Positions 35,190 through 46,843 of a stretch of 64,000 nucleotides of DNA are shown here, piece after piece. The DNA comes from Epichloe hybrida. Taxonomy: Eukaryota > Ascomycota > Sordariomycetes > Hypocreales > Clavicipitaceae. The translations under genes were made by a program, and so were the position numbers. Position 1 is the first letter of the stretch; each line of letters begins with the position of its first letter. The stretch is from contig JAFEKR010000020.1 in assembly GCA_019022495.1 (NCBI GenBank), positions 496,001-560,000 of the forward strand. The letters run 5' to 3'. The notes beneath the pieces were generated by a model. That model worked only from the letters and a program-made list of their open reading frames with translations. It was not told the origin of the DNA and did no database searches.

Positions 35190-38100
35190 AGTGGCGGTTG
35201 TTGATAGGACGGCGACCCGTTCGCTGTATGTCTGTCTCACGCGGACGAGGGGGGCAGGACAGGGGAACAAGAAAACTTGGAGGGACGGGGGAGACGAGGA
35301 GGGGAGATATTTAAATTGTCTCACTTTGTTCGGAGTAGCAGACTTCTATGTTGCCACCCTCTGCCCAACCAACAAGGAAAGGCTTATCATCCGGGGGAGC
35401 TACTCGAGCTACTCGGAGGAGGGGACCAAGCACGGAAGGCACGACCAGTAAGTAGGCAAACTAGTACGGACCGTAGATAAGCTGAAGTGGCTACGACGCT
35501 GTTGGACAAACCAAACATTCCGCTCACCGACGCTCAGCCATCACGCGACAACAGGAATGGCAGGTCTGGTGGCGGCTTATTATTATCACGCGCCTCGTAG
35601 TAATAAGTCGCAGCGAGTAGTAAATACAATGGCCGTTCCCGTCCCGTACGTCTGCCAAGTCTGCCAGCGCAAGCCCCGTGCGAGTTTTGAAGCCAGCCTC
35701 TGCCGGCAGCCGTCTGGGCAATGTCTCTTGCTTCCTCATCTCGCTCCAATTATCTACGGAGTACGGATTACTCAGCCTAGGATAATCCATGCATGAAATG
35801 AATACCCCGTAGTCCGTACAGACAGTGGCAATCCACACAAAGTCTTGCCGGCGATTTTTTCTAATCCCCGCGGCAGGCACCGAATACTTCGGTCTGCTCC
35901 GAACACAAACATGCAGCCAATCAATCCCGTCTCTTTTTGTTTTGGCAGGCCAGTGTACTAGGGAAACGGGGAGACGGGGAAACCTGGTCTGGTGAGGGTC
36001 TTTTTCTTGCAGAAATCGATGCCCGCTGGCGCGTGCTCTCCTGATCCTAGTCGAATCGTGGGCCGCGATGCAACGTGACGAGGGGTTGGAGGAAGGAAGC
36101 CACACGACTTTCCAGAAGCTGTGGAAAAGCACCTGACTCAAGCACCGCGATATTAAGGGCGAGCGTTTTTGTTTTTGCCCACGGAGACTCAGTTGGCCGA
36201 CGTGGACGCTGGTTGGACGCTGGTGCGCCTTCACAGGCGGGGAGAGGGGAGTTGATGGTTCCATCGCCAATGGGTGATGGCCCATATTCCCTGTCCACAC
36301 TCACAGCGTTGCGCAACGTCGCTTCTCATCGGCTTCCCCGTTCCACTTAGAACCGCACTACATGTACATATGTACACACGAGGAAGCGAGGAGGCCGCGG
36401 TAAGTTCAATCTTTTTTTGTCCATGGCAACAACTTGCCTCGTCCTACTGCGACCCACATGCTGAAACAAAATTTGCGAGCTGGCAACAGTGCGATTCTGT
36501 TGTCACTCAAGTTGACTTGAACCGAGGTTTGGGATACTGTTATGCCATACGTAGTTACCTTGGCGCGTCTCTCGTTGAGAATTTGTCATGTACTAGTGCA
36601 TTGGCAACTTTGTTCTTTGGTTTGAGTCGTGCGCGGTGTTACGTATATATTCCCAGCTGTGTCACGCAAACTACAGTCTCGGATCTGACGTTTCGATGTT
36701 GTGACCGAGGCAGAACATCGTGCTCCCGCTTGGCAGGGCAGGGTGGTTCCAGACTCCACTGAATGCATGCTCATGCTTTTACGACACTACATAAACCTTC
36801 TCTACATGTACTAGGAGCTCTGCATACAAAGTTGGCTGAGTTCAGCCGTGGTTGCTGGTTTCCATGAGCGGGCGCGACCGCCACCCTTGCAAGCACAGAA
36901 ATTGAGATGGAAAGGCGGCGAAAAAAATTCCAATCTGTTCTAGAGAACGACGTCCGCCAACTTCATTTCTTCTGGCGCTGCAAGTTGAAGCTGACGTGTG
37001 TTGGGCCAAGTTACTCCTGTTACTTGAAAGCAGCCCGCGGGAACGCCTGCGACCGTCCGCAGCTGCCCTCGTGTGTGGCATTGGAGTCTTGCCGAGCATC
37101 TGACTTTATTGATGCGGCATTGTGCCAGCCTTGTCGATACTTTTTTTGGCGTCCACATGTCGTAGCACCAATCGGGCAGGACCCCCATTGGTTCCGTCTG
37201 GGGATGCTGCCCAAATCTTTCCATCTGTAAGCACAGTTTTCTCCGTACCGTCCGTCTCGCCGATTAACGTGCATGATCACCCTGTAAGCTTGCATATAAG
37301 CTTCACGCGTATTTATGCAGCATCGTTTTGCTTTTATCGTGTAAACGCGATCTTGTGGTCAATAGTGCTAGACACTATATATCCCTGGCTAGAGGGCTGC
37401 TTCGGCAAATCCAGCGCATGTGAGGTACAGCCAGAAGATTCTCCGCTTGGTTTAAGAGATGATAAATGCATTGTAATTTGTCGAAATTGGAAAAAAGGCA
37501 ATTTGAAATCCTTCTCGGGTAAAGAGCCAAGTTTGCGGCAGGGAAATCGGCCCAGCATACGTTTCAGTCTCGTCAATCCAGCCCCGAGGTGAAAGTGGGC
37601 TTGAATGAGATTGAAGCTCGTTCGTTACCCAGAGACCCAGAGATCCGTTCGTCGTCATCGTTCATCATATCGTCTTGGGGGAAGATGACGACGAACGGAT
37701 CTCTGGGTCTCTGGGTAACGAACGAAGAATGGGCCGCCTGTGCACTGCAGACCAACTCGTGTAGCTAGCTGCATGGTGACAGATAGGGATACCTTGATCG
37801 CTCATTTCCACACCACCCATCGCGGCGTGTTCTGAATTGTCCATGGTTTTCCTGCACCTAATAGCATGTGTGGCTCTAAATTCGGATCTGAATCCAGGAC
37901 ATTCATCATAGAAAGCACCCTTCGTGAGGGGACGAAGAGTGAAGTGGTGGCCTCCCTGCGCTCATCAGCTTCTGCAACTGGTGATTTCTCTTTTCTCTCT
38001 GGGCCGATTGTCCGCTGTTTTCGCACTGCCTGGCACAACGGCCGTGCAACAACGATCCAAGCACAGAGGACCCGGAAGATGGCATCATGTAGTTCATTCA

Positions 38101-38417
38101 GTTGGGATCCAAGGTGGTGTCTATGCTACCCATACTGCTGCAAGCCGGCTGTGGCGCGGAAACTGATGATTCATTACAGGCAATGCTTCAAAGTCGATGA
38201 AGTTGCACCGTCCTATGGCATTGAGACGAAGAAAAGACGGGCCTAATAATGGCCGGTCAAGGGCCTAGACTGCCAAGCACCTTGTTGTGCTTTGCTCATT
38301 GCGGCAGAGTATATAATGTCAGGCCTGCTGGTGAACTGATTGTCCGGTAGGCAGCCGCAAGGGCTCAAAAGCAACCTTGCAACTTGACGCTTCATCCAGT
38401 GCTGGACATACCTGGCA
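35190..38417. other. Gene-poor 3.2 kb interval
   Basis: Carries the ptr2 promoter at its left and the promoter of the Zn2Cys6 gene at its right. No protein family is recognised in any frame; a 258-codon minus-strand frame (35524-36300) looks random. A TACGGAGTA copy is at 35755, and the perfect hairpin is annotated separately. Confidence 0.55.
37618..37725. repeat. Perfect inverted repeat, 42 bp arms, 24 nt loop
   Basis: Arms 37618-37659 and 37684-37725 are exact reverse complements and would fold into one uninterrupted hairpin on either strand. No target-site duplication was recognised at its outer ends, and the loop (37660-37683) has no reading frame of note. It could be a small-RNA precursor, a foldback transposon relic or a snapback-replication product. 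Confidence 0.95.
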
Positions 38418-41400
38418 ATGACGAAACGGCAAGTGCAACGAAAAGACAGAGCAGTTCCGCAACTCAGCTGTGCGCTGTGTCGAGATCGCAAGCTCAAGTG
38501 CGACAAACTCGACCCTTGTACCAACTGCACATTGTCTAGAGTAACCTGTGTACCCGTGTACCGTCCACGACGACCCAGAGGCCGGCATGCTCGTCGCTCT
38601 CGAAACATGACATCTTGCAAGTCAACAACACCTCCTCCGTCTAACAATCGACGACGAGATACCAGTGACGGAGGCTCAGGCCCAAGCACGTCCTGCCCAT
38701 CGAAATTCGTTGAAAAATCGGCCAGCGGCATCGATCTTGGATCTCATCTTGGTCGATTGGAGACGCTGGTACGGGGCGGCGACGAGGAAATGAATGATGA
38801 CCTGAACCAAAAAATCAGAAGAGACTCTGTAGGTACTCCGTATTGTGCCATCCATTTTCTTATGTTGCTTGCTGCACTCGAAAAAGAACAATACCCCATA
38901 TCTTCAACGTGACTGTTCCATCATGCGCTTTTTGGTGTCCCTTCCGACTCCCTCCTGTGACCTCGACTGTCAAGCACGGGCCGAATGGGTACGCTGCATT
39001 CCCTGTCGCCCTGTGTCTGGTCCGCTCTTGCGCATTAGACTGCAAAAGGAATAATAATTCGATGTACGGGTATCGACGAGACGCACCGATCTGTATCAAA
39101 TCGCTTGCGCTGACGCTTGGTATCAGGATCTGACGGATCGAATTCACCGGTTGGAAAGCCTCGTTCAGAAAATTCCTTTGTCTGTCGACGGCCAGGCTGG
39201 CACACTCTCATCAGTGTCATTGGCAAGTGGGGTAGACGAGCTGCGCCCATGCGCGGTACGTACCACGGAGCAGAAGCTGGGAAATTCCATCATTCTTCAT
39301 CAACACAAAAGCTGACTGCGTCTATACCCAACACAGGCTACGCGCTCAATTAAGCTCACGCATGATTCACAGTTTGCAGCTGCAAGCTTGCCCAGCCCCT
39401 TCTCGGTTGGAAGTGACCAAGATGAGAGCGCCTGCATTCCGCAATCCAGCCAGCTCTGGACAGACTTGGTGCATGGAGTAGGCCTCAGCCTCTCTTTATT
39501 CTCAATTGAAAATATAACTGACGTGATCTTTGACTATCCAGGATGGCAGAAGTACAGCGCCTGAAATGCAGCCTCTCGGCGAAGCTCACGACAACGACGC
39601 CAATATGGACGACCTGGGACTGAAGCACCACGTTAGAGATGGCATGCACTGCCTAAGTTTTCTTGGGTGGGATAACTCCAGAAAAATCAAATTTCTGAGC
39701 CCTCACCGGGACAAAGCGAGCATAGCACAACTCTGCAGCGTCTACCTGCGGAACGTGGATCCCATTATCAAAATCCTACACAGACCTTCACTCAGCAAGT
39801 GGATGCAGGACGGCGACAGGTATCTGGGCTACCCAGAGGACCACACCTCCGTTCAAGCCCTGGAATCTGCTGTATGCTATGCTGCTGCCAATACATTGAC
39901 CGAGGAACAATGCAAAGCCATGTTTCAGACGACCAAGTCCAATCTTGTCTCGACGTACCGCGGGCTATGCGAAGTTGCCACCGAGAGAGTTGGCTTACTG
40001 ATGACGCGGGACAGGATCGTCCTCCAGTCCTTTGTTCTTTATTTGGTAAGTTCTCAAGTGCTCTTGTAGACAACTGCAATGCCACGGACGCCAACTGACG
40101 AATCGTTCACTCCCTAGATCGACAGGAGATCAGGAGAAAATAGCACTGCCGTTTGGACATTGGCGGCTCTGGCTGTCAGACTTGCAATGGCCATGGAATT
40201 AAACCAAGAGCCGAGCGACGGGACTGCCGCAGAGCCATTCTTCCACCAACAAATGAGACTGCGGTTATGGCTCACAATCTGTCTTGTCGACTTGCAAGCC
40301 TCCTTTGCACAATCCACCAAACCACTCATCAGCCACCAGGAGGCCGAAATGGCAGTTTCCAGGGTTCGCCATATTAACGACTTCGACTTTGATCTTTCCA
40401 CCTCAGAGCAGCTTCCTGATAAAGAGGAGCTCACCGAGACCACATTTGCTCTCGTGACATACCGCGCCCAAGTCGCGGGGCGGCTGCTGAACTTTCCCGA
40501 ACCGGAAAAGCTTGACGGTGTGGTGTGTCTAGGAGTACCAGTGGCGCTTCGTCACCAGTATGGGCCGCTTTCCCCAATCAAGAGCAGCGTCGAAAGTATG
40601 TTAGTCAATTTCAGCAACAGGCACTGGTGCTTGTGCATTTCTGCGACCCCGAATCATCGTCATATGCTTGGTTCACATGGCATAGCACACAATGCCTCGT
40701 GTCTGCCATGCGGCTCTCCGAGCTGCTCCCATACCAATTGACTCCAGGTGTCCAAATCCCGGCACACTCACCATCACCATTGCGTGGTGGTGACACCGAT
40801 TTGTTACGAAGAACCCTGCGCAATCTCGAGAAAGCCCAGCTCATGTACTCGGATCCAGGTGGCGAGGGATTTCGCTGGTATGTTACTATCCTGTGGCTGG
40901 CGCTTTCCACTGCGATAGCCGGATGTAATACGTGCACCGATACTCCATTGGTCCACCGAGCTTGGCCAGTTATCGAAGCCTCATACCGGCAATATGAGTC
41001 TTGCTTCTCGAAAAATCGTGGCGAAATAATGCAGTGTCCACTTGCCTTTTTGATGAACCAGACACGGCAGAGGTTGTCATCAAGGCTGCAGGCCGGCAAC
41101 CCGTTCGAACACAGCCTTGGAGCGGCTCTATCAGGTACATGCACCTCCAAAGGGTTACCACACTGTTTATCAGGTCCTTTTGTAAGGGAGTCGACTTGGA
41201 CTCCCGTTGATCCACTACTAGGATCAGGCAATTCTTTACCGAATCGTTCATCGTCAAGTTTCGAGGCCTCATATATTGTCTCCACCACCCAACTGTTGGC
41301 GCGGAACAGGTGGGACACTAATCCCATATCTTTGGAGTACACTGCAGGGATGGGAGGGAACATGTGTAGTTCGAGCATATATCACTCGTTGCCCTCATCG

Positions 41401-41607
41401 GATTTGTTCGAGTCTTCGTGGGCGATGGGAGACATGATGACCGCCTATTTGAGCTTGGAGGAGGATGGTGTCGCGCGGAACGGCGATAGGGACAGAGAGT
41501 CGCATCTAGGTAGCGAGTTGCTGGAAGGATTCTCGCTCAGTGATCTCGGACCAGACATCATTCATGTAGCTGAAGACGGCGAAAACCTTCTGTTGTGGAT
41601 TAGTTAA
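38418..41607 (+). CDS. Zn2Cys6 transcription factor with fungal_trans-like domain
   Basis: Six exons are proposed: 38418-38828, 39127-39255, 39337-39477, 39542-40045, 40118-40534 and 40588-41607, all in phase 0, giving 873 aa. The zinc cluster is CX2CX6CX5CX2CX6C within residues 18-44, followed by basic residues and a coiled-coil dimerisation segment ([13 protein letters not shown]) encoded by exon 2. A middle homology region begins near [18 protein letters not shown]. Intron 1 is long (298 nt) and might hide a small exon. Intron 5 is 53 nt (donor GTACCA; GTGTGT at 40523 is an alternative). If it is not an intron, the gene has a frameshift there. The product is a nuclear regulator. It lies 4 kb left of the biosynthetic block, so it may control it, by inference. 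Confidence 0.8.
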
Positions 41608-43076
41608 CATTTTCTAGTCAGCATACCGAGACCTGCCCACCAACCAAGACACCAAGAAGCCAACATGCACCACCAAAGGCGCCTGTGACGACCACGACGA
41701 CCAAGAAGGCTTGTCCTACCCAACCGCTGCCCTGGTCAATCAAGCAAAGGTCCGCGATGTTGGTCCAGTCAGTCTAGCTGTCCTCAGTATATACCAAAGC
41801 CCTGAAAAGAGAGGGATAGGCGCCAATTTACATGTTCGCACGGAACGCGCCCTTCCGTAAATAATCTTGCTCAGAGGGGGCCACATGTGTACTTGGTATT
41901 TTTACATGGCGCCCATAATATAATCAGAACGAAATAAAGAAAACTGACCTGTATTCAGATTTGGGGGAAACATGAAACCAAATCCTGGTTGGTGCAATGA
42001 TATCCAGGATGCAGTGAGACTCGCGGGTAGCACGCACTCAAACTCGGTCACGTGGACTGTGGGATAGGAGAAAAAAGTCCGTGCTCATGTAGCGGGAATT
42101 CCGCTTGCCCCGGTAAGCCTGCCGTGACCAACCAGCCAATTGCCAGCCACCCTGGGCTCGGCCCGTGAGGAAAGTGCACATCACAGGCTTTGCTCTTTCT
42201 TCCAACAGGCTAAAATACTTAGATACGTGCATAGATTGGAGGGGCCTAGAGAAAGTTTGCCGACGAGACTTGGACTAATCTCGAGGTGGAATCGATCGCC
42301 AGTGACTGTTTTAGCTCATGCTACCCTTTTTTGCTTTTGTTTCGGTCTCGACGGGCTTTCAAGCGTCATCTCCACCAGTCCAATCAATCATCATGATGCG
42401 CCAACGCGACTCCCGAGCCGCACTGGAGATCGAGAGCCACTCGCAGGCACCCACAGCACAGCACCTATGTACAGTCCTGCACTTGCCTGGGCTTATTTAT
42501 GTATGTACATACATGCATGACTCGGATGGATAAACTGGAATCATCCACGCGACAAAGCACTGCAAGAATGGCAGAACTTGCGGAGCAATTTGGAGGAAAC
42601 AACAGCTAATAGGGATGGTCACCTATGTTATATGTATGTACTGCCATAGTAACTCTCATGCATCATCCTTGTCAACTCACCACTGGCTCGCTTCTTCTTA
42701 CTCCCCCGTCTTTTTTGCTTTTGGTGACGCCCTTCTTTTTGTTTCTTGTTAAACAGCCTTATCACCTGAGACCAGCCCGGTGATTGAGACTACCGGGGAC
42801 TTTCTTCTTCTTCTTTCTTCTTTTTCTCTTGGTTCCCCCCTCGTCGAAGTTCTTGTGCTTCAAGACCTTCAAGACTGAGCGTCCCTTCCCTCGCGTCTTG
42901 ACATTCCCTCCTCATCCCCATGTATGCGATCTCAACTGTTTGAGCTGTGGAGACACCAGGCAAGGTCGGCATGCCGATATCACTGTCGATACCACACGAG
43001 TCATCACATTGATTGTCTGAAGTGGCCGGTTTCTTTCATTCTCTTCCCCAGCATCAGCACGTAGCCAACGGTTGAT
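41608..43076. other. Intergenic, promoter of the rhodopsin-domain gene
   Basis: About 1.5 kb without a supported gene. It has T/C-rich tracts at 42680-42840, as often seen upstream of fungal genes, and a GTATGTACATACATGCATG palindrome-like run near 42499. Confidence 0.55.
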
Positions 43077-44411
43077 ATGGCGTCATCATCATGGCAAGTA
43101 GAGGATTTGGGCCATGTTGCGGATAGAGCCTGCTGGGCCCTTTTCGCCGTCACCGCCGGTTAGTAACGACTGTAATCCTCTTTTGTGTATTGCGCCAGGA
43201 GATGCTGTACACATCACATGTACCCATGCGGGCAATGAGACGAGTCATCGGTCGTTCTAATCGTCCCTTTTCCTCACAGTCATTGTCACCTTGCGCGTCA
43301 TTTGCCGAGTGTTTCTGAAACGAGGGCCGCACGGCGGATTCGGCTTGGATGACCACATCACTGTTTTTTGCGTTCTGGTGCTGCTGGCAACGTGCGTGTT
43401 GGTGACCATCGGATCCTCCCACGGCCTAGGGAGACACATGGCCGCATTGGAGCCTGAACAAGTCGTCCAGGCCAACCGATGGAACATCATCATCAGCTCC
43501 GTCCTGATCTGGTCCTTCTCGCTGCCAAAGTTTGCCATGGTTGCTATTTTGAAGAGGATTCTCAACTATGGCATCAAAACGACGATTGTGTTCTGGGGCC
43601 TCGCGTTTTCCTCTCAGGCTTGCATCCTCGCTACGTCGATTTGGTGGTGGAAGCAATGTGACCCCGTTGAGCGAGGATGGGATAGAAGCATTCCGGGGTC
43701 CTGCGCCTCGGTCAGCATCTTGACGAATCTGGGCTACTTCACGTCTGCGTACTCGGCATTTCTAGACATCTTCTTTGCGTTGTACCCGATATATTTTGTC
43801 ATGAGGCTCAACATGCCTCTCAAGCCACGAATCGCAGTCTCAATAGCCTTGGGCCTCAGCGCCCTGGCTTGCATTGTTTCCATTTACAAGTTGGCCATTT
43901 TTGGAGAAATCTTTTCCATTCTCGCGGTAGACCCGACTTGTAAGTGCGCACCCGAGTCCCCCTTGTTCGTATCTTGAGACAATGCTGACTCAACTCGGCC
44001 CCAGACCCGGTGCCTTATCTTGACATTCTCGGCGTTGCTGAAGGCGCGATTCTATTGATCTGCGCGTCACTCCCTACGCTAGGTCCATTGATCCGTCTCA
44101 TCAAGGACCAAGTGACGACAACCCGAAGCTCACGGCAGCCATCCGGCAGCAGTGAAGGGCGCTCTGGGAAAGGCGCAGGTCAGTGGCCGGGATTCAAGGG
44201 ACGAAGATCAGACGACGGCGGGCATACATACGTTGACGGCACGCACTCGAGTGTGGACGATATCCCACTTGTAACAAAACCCAGCGCAGTAGATGTCGAG
44301 GTGAGCCACACAACCGTTGTGGACAACAACAAGGCCATGGCGGCTCCGCCAGGAAGAGGGAGCACGGTGTCGGTAGGCGTCACCACTTTTGTTACAGCGA
44401 GTTCGAATTAG
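43077..44411 (+). CDS. Rhodopsin-domain integral membrane protein (fungal seven-helix family)
   Basis: Exons 43077-43158, 43280-43939 and 44005-44411 (introns of 121 and 65 nt, both phase 1) give 382 aa. About seven hydrophobic helices occur between residues 20 and 290. Family features are FGLDDHI after helix 1, a conserved W in WNIIISSVLIW, a cysteine in GSCAS, and DIFFALYPIYFV in the middle. The last 90 residues are a soluble Ser/Thr-rich tail. This is the fungal rhodopsin-like domain found in many PTH11-type receptors; no CFEM domain is seen. Ligand and signalling are unknown. It lies 1.1 kb from the O-methyltransferase gene. Confidence 0.85.
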
Positions 44412-45496
44412 GCGTCTGAGGATTGAGCTTGGAGAGACCACTTTTGGTTCCCAGTATGATGTTTACATGAGCCGGGCTAGAAGGTTTGCTCATATTACGG
44501 CGATGGCGAATATCTTTCCATTCTTTTCATTCAACTGTCTATTCTGGACAAGCGAAAACTCCCACCGCATGTGATACCATTCTGAACATGTAGAAGAAGT
44601 ACATCTATGTCTTTGTTGCAATGATTTTAGTTTTGGAGCCGGGGTATGATGATGGCACGTTGCCAGTACAAGGTTGGAGCAACGCGTCTGGCCTGATTTG
44701 CTAACCGAGCCGACAGGGCCTCCTATGTACACATGTACAGACCTTGGCAAGCTGCATTATTTGTACGGGCCAAGAGACTATGTACATAGGGATGTCCTTT
44801 CGCTGAGCTACAAGGGTAGCAGGCCGGGACGGGATGTGCCAGGCCTCTCTCTACATGTAGCCTGGTGCCGGGTAACTAGAGTAAACGCGGAGTATACATA
44901 TACGGACTAGCAAAAAATTTAGAGTCAAATGCGTGGCAGACACTAGGCTGAGAACAGAAGAGGCACCCCCGCAACTATGATATATGTAAATGACACGAGT
45001 ACGGACGTACATGTAATCGATGAGTGGATGATTCGGCACCTTTCGGGCAATCTGCACTGTGGTTGCTGATCGCCGCACATGAGGCCTTTCTGTCGCCTGG
45101 GCTGGTTGACATGGCGCACGGACAATCCGTGATGTGACGAAGCATTGCGCCCTTCCCCCCCTTCTATGTACGGGACCAGCATCATGTACATGTATGTAGG
45201 TGTTCCCGAAGGGTACCTCAACGGCGGCTCGCTCGGTGATCCAGCATTGCATTGTGTAGCCGACGGTTTTTTCTTATAATGCGATTCATCCATGCATAGA
45301 GAAAAGGCCGCATCGAGCAGCTCGAAGCCCCCGTGTTTTCTCATCGATTCCTTTTCCAAGCATTCGCTCGCTGTGCATATCTACGCAGTGCCTTGCCCCC
45401 CCTTTTTTTTTTTTTTTTTTAAGCCGCGCTCTCCCCGCTTCTCCCCGCGTGCCAGTCACATCGAGAAGGAACAGAAAAAAGGGAACTGGTCAAACC
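44412..45496. other. Intergenic, upstream of the O-methyltransferase gene
   Basis: About 1.1 kb without a supported gene. A long T-run (45402-45420) lies 77 nt before the O-methyltransferase ATG, and ACATGTAC-type palindromes occur at 44724-44737 and 45184-45197. Confidence 0.55.
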
Positions 45497-46684
45497 ATGG
45501 CATCCGCAGACCAGCTCCTGGACACTCTCCGGGGGACATGTGCATCTTCATTCGCCAACGAGGCAGAGCGCACTCGGGCAAGAGATGGGCTGTTTGAAGC
45601 CCTGCGAAGGGTCCAGTCGCCCTGGGACATTGTCTGGGACCACATCTGGGTCAACCCGGCCACCAATGCCTCCATCAAGACACTCGTCGACGTCGGCGTC
45701 TTCACCAAGTGGGCGGAGCAGGGCCACGCTCCGCAGACGTCCGCGCAGCTCGCCGAGCTCGTGGGCGCCGACGTCGTCGTCATCCGGCGCATGCTGAGGC
45801 AGATTTCCGGGCAGAACCTCGTCGCCGAGACAGCCGAGGACACGTTCGCGCCGACGGCGTGGGCCAAGGCCCTGGCCGAGGATCCTGCCCTGGCGTCCAC
45901 GTACGGCGAGTTCTACAGCGGGCTGAACCTGCCCATGTTCGTCAGCCTGCCGTCGTTCCTGAGGGAGAAGGGGTACAGGAACCCCACGGACGTGACGGAT
46001 GGCAACTGGCAGTTCTGGAAGGGCACCGCCGACGGCTTCTTCCACGACGTCACGACGGAGCCCGAGCTGGCCAGTGGCTTTCATGACGCCATGCGGTGCC
46101 ACTCCAGGTACAATCTGACGCCGTGGCCCGACGTCTACCCCACGGACACGATTGTCCAGGCGGCCAGGGAAAAGGGGCCTGGTCGTGCGCTCGTCGTGGA
46201 TGTTGGCGGCAGCAGAGGGCATGACCTGGAGAAGTTCTGCGCCCGCCATGCCGACATTCCCGACGGGAGCCTCATTCTACAAGATCTGCCAGAGGTGGTC
46301 CGGGATTTGCAGCTGCCCGGGGCCATCCAGCCCCAGCCACATGACTTCTTCACGGAGCAGCCCGTCAGGGGCGCGAGAGCGTACTTGATGCACAATGTGC
46401 TTCACGACTGGGCCGACGATAGGGCCGTGGCCATTCTGGAGAATGTGGCCAAGGCCATGGAAAAGGGCTACTCCCGGTTACTGATCCACGAGAGCCTGAT
46501 CAGTGCCGTCAAGCCGTCGGCGCGAGTGACGACTTCGGACATCACCATGATGGCGTCTTTGTCGGCCAAGGAGAGGGATGAGGGCGAGTGGCGGAGTCTG
46601 ATTGAGAGGGCTGGCTTGAGGGTCGTCAAGGTTTGGAGACCTGCGCAGTCGGTAGAGAGCGTGATTGAGACGGAGGTTGCCTGA
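45497..46684 (+). CDS. SAM-dependent O-methyltransferase (sterigmatocystin/plant-type class)
   Basis: A single exon encodes 395 aa from ATG 45497. The frame is open upstream, but the first ATG in it is this one. The N-terminal 110 residues are the winged-helix dimerisation part. The SAM-binding motif VVDVGGSRG is near residue 232 and DLPEVV near 265. The catalytic region MHNVLHDWADD has the likely general-base His at about 303, and a Glu follows in LLIHESLI. It methylates hydroxyl groups of small molecules, often aromatic polyketides. Its 3' end faces the P450 gene tail to tail at 159 nt. Substrate is unknown. It is a probable tailoring enzyme of the local cluster. Confidence 0.92.
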   Translation: MASADQLLDTLRGTCASSFANEAERTRARDGLFEALRRVQSPWDIVWDHIWVNPATNASIKTLVDVGVFTKWAEQGHAPQTSAQLAELVGADVVVIRRMLRQISGQNLVAETAEDTFAPTAWAKALAEDPALASTYGEFYSGLNLPMFVSLPSFLREKGYRNPTDVTDGNWQFWKGTADGFFHDVTTEPELASGFHDAMRCHSRYNLTPWPDVYPTDTIVQAAREKGPGRALVVDVGGSRGHDLEKFCARHADIPDGSLILQDLPEVVRDLQLPGAIQPQPHDFFTEQPVRGARAYLMHNVLHDWADDRAVAILENVAKAMEKGYSRLLIHESLISAVKPSARVTTSDITMMASLSAKERDEGEWRSLIERAGLRVVKVWRPAQSVESVIETEVA

Positions 46685-46843
46685 AATTGGACTGGACGGT
46701 GAGATGATGGTGTGGGAGGGAGAGAGGATGAGTTTATTTTTAATTCATGTTATCTGGATGATGGGGCCGTTGACTCAACGCAAATAAATCCGTGGCAAAA
46801 AAAAAAAAAAGAAAAAAAAATGGAAAAAAAAATTGAAATGCAG

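Noticed and set aside
35524..36300. 258-codon minus-strand frame upstream of ptr2
   Set aside because: No recognisable motif, random-like residue use, and overlaps the probable ptr2 promoter region.
36274..37592. Several 90-160 codon frames around 36.3-37.6 kb
   Set aside because: No shared motif order like that of the ketopantoate-reductase relic, so they are not supported even as a pseudogene.
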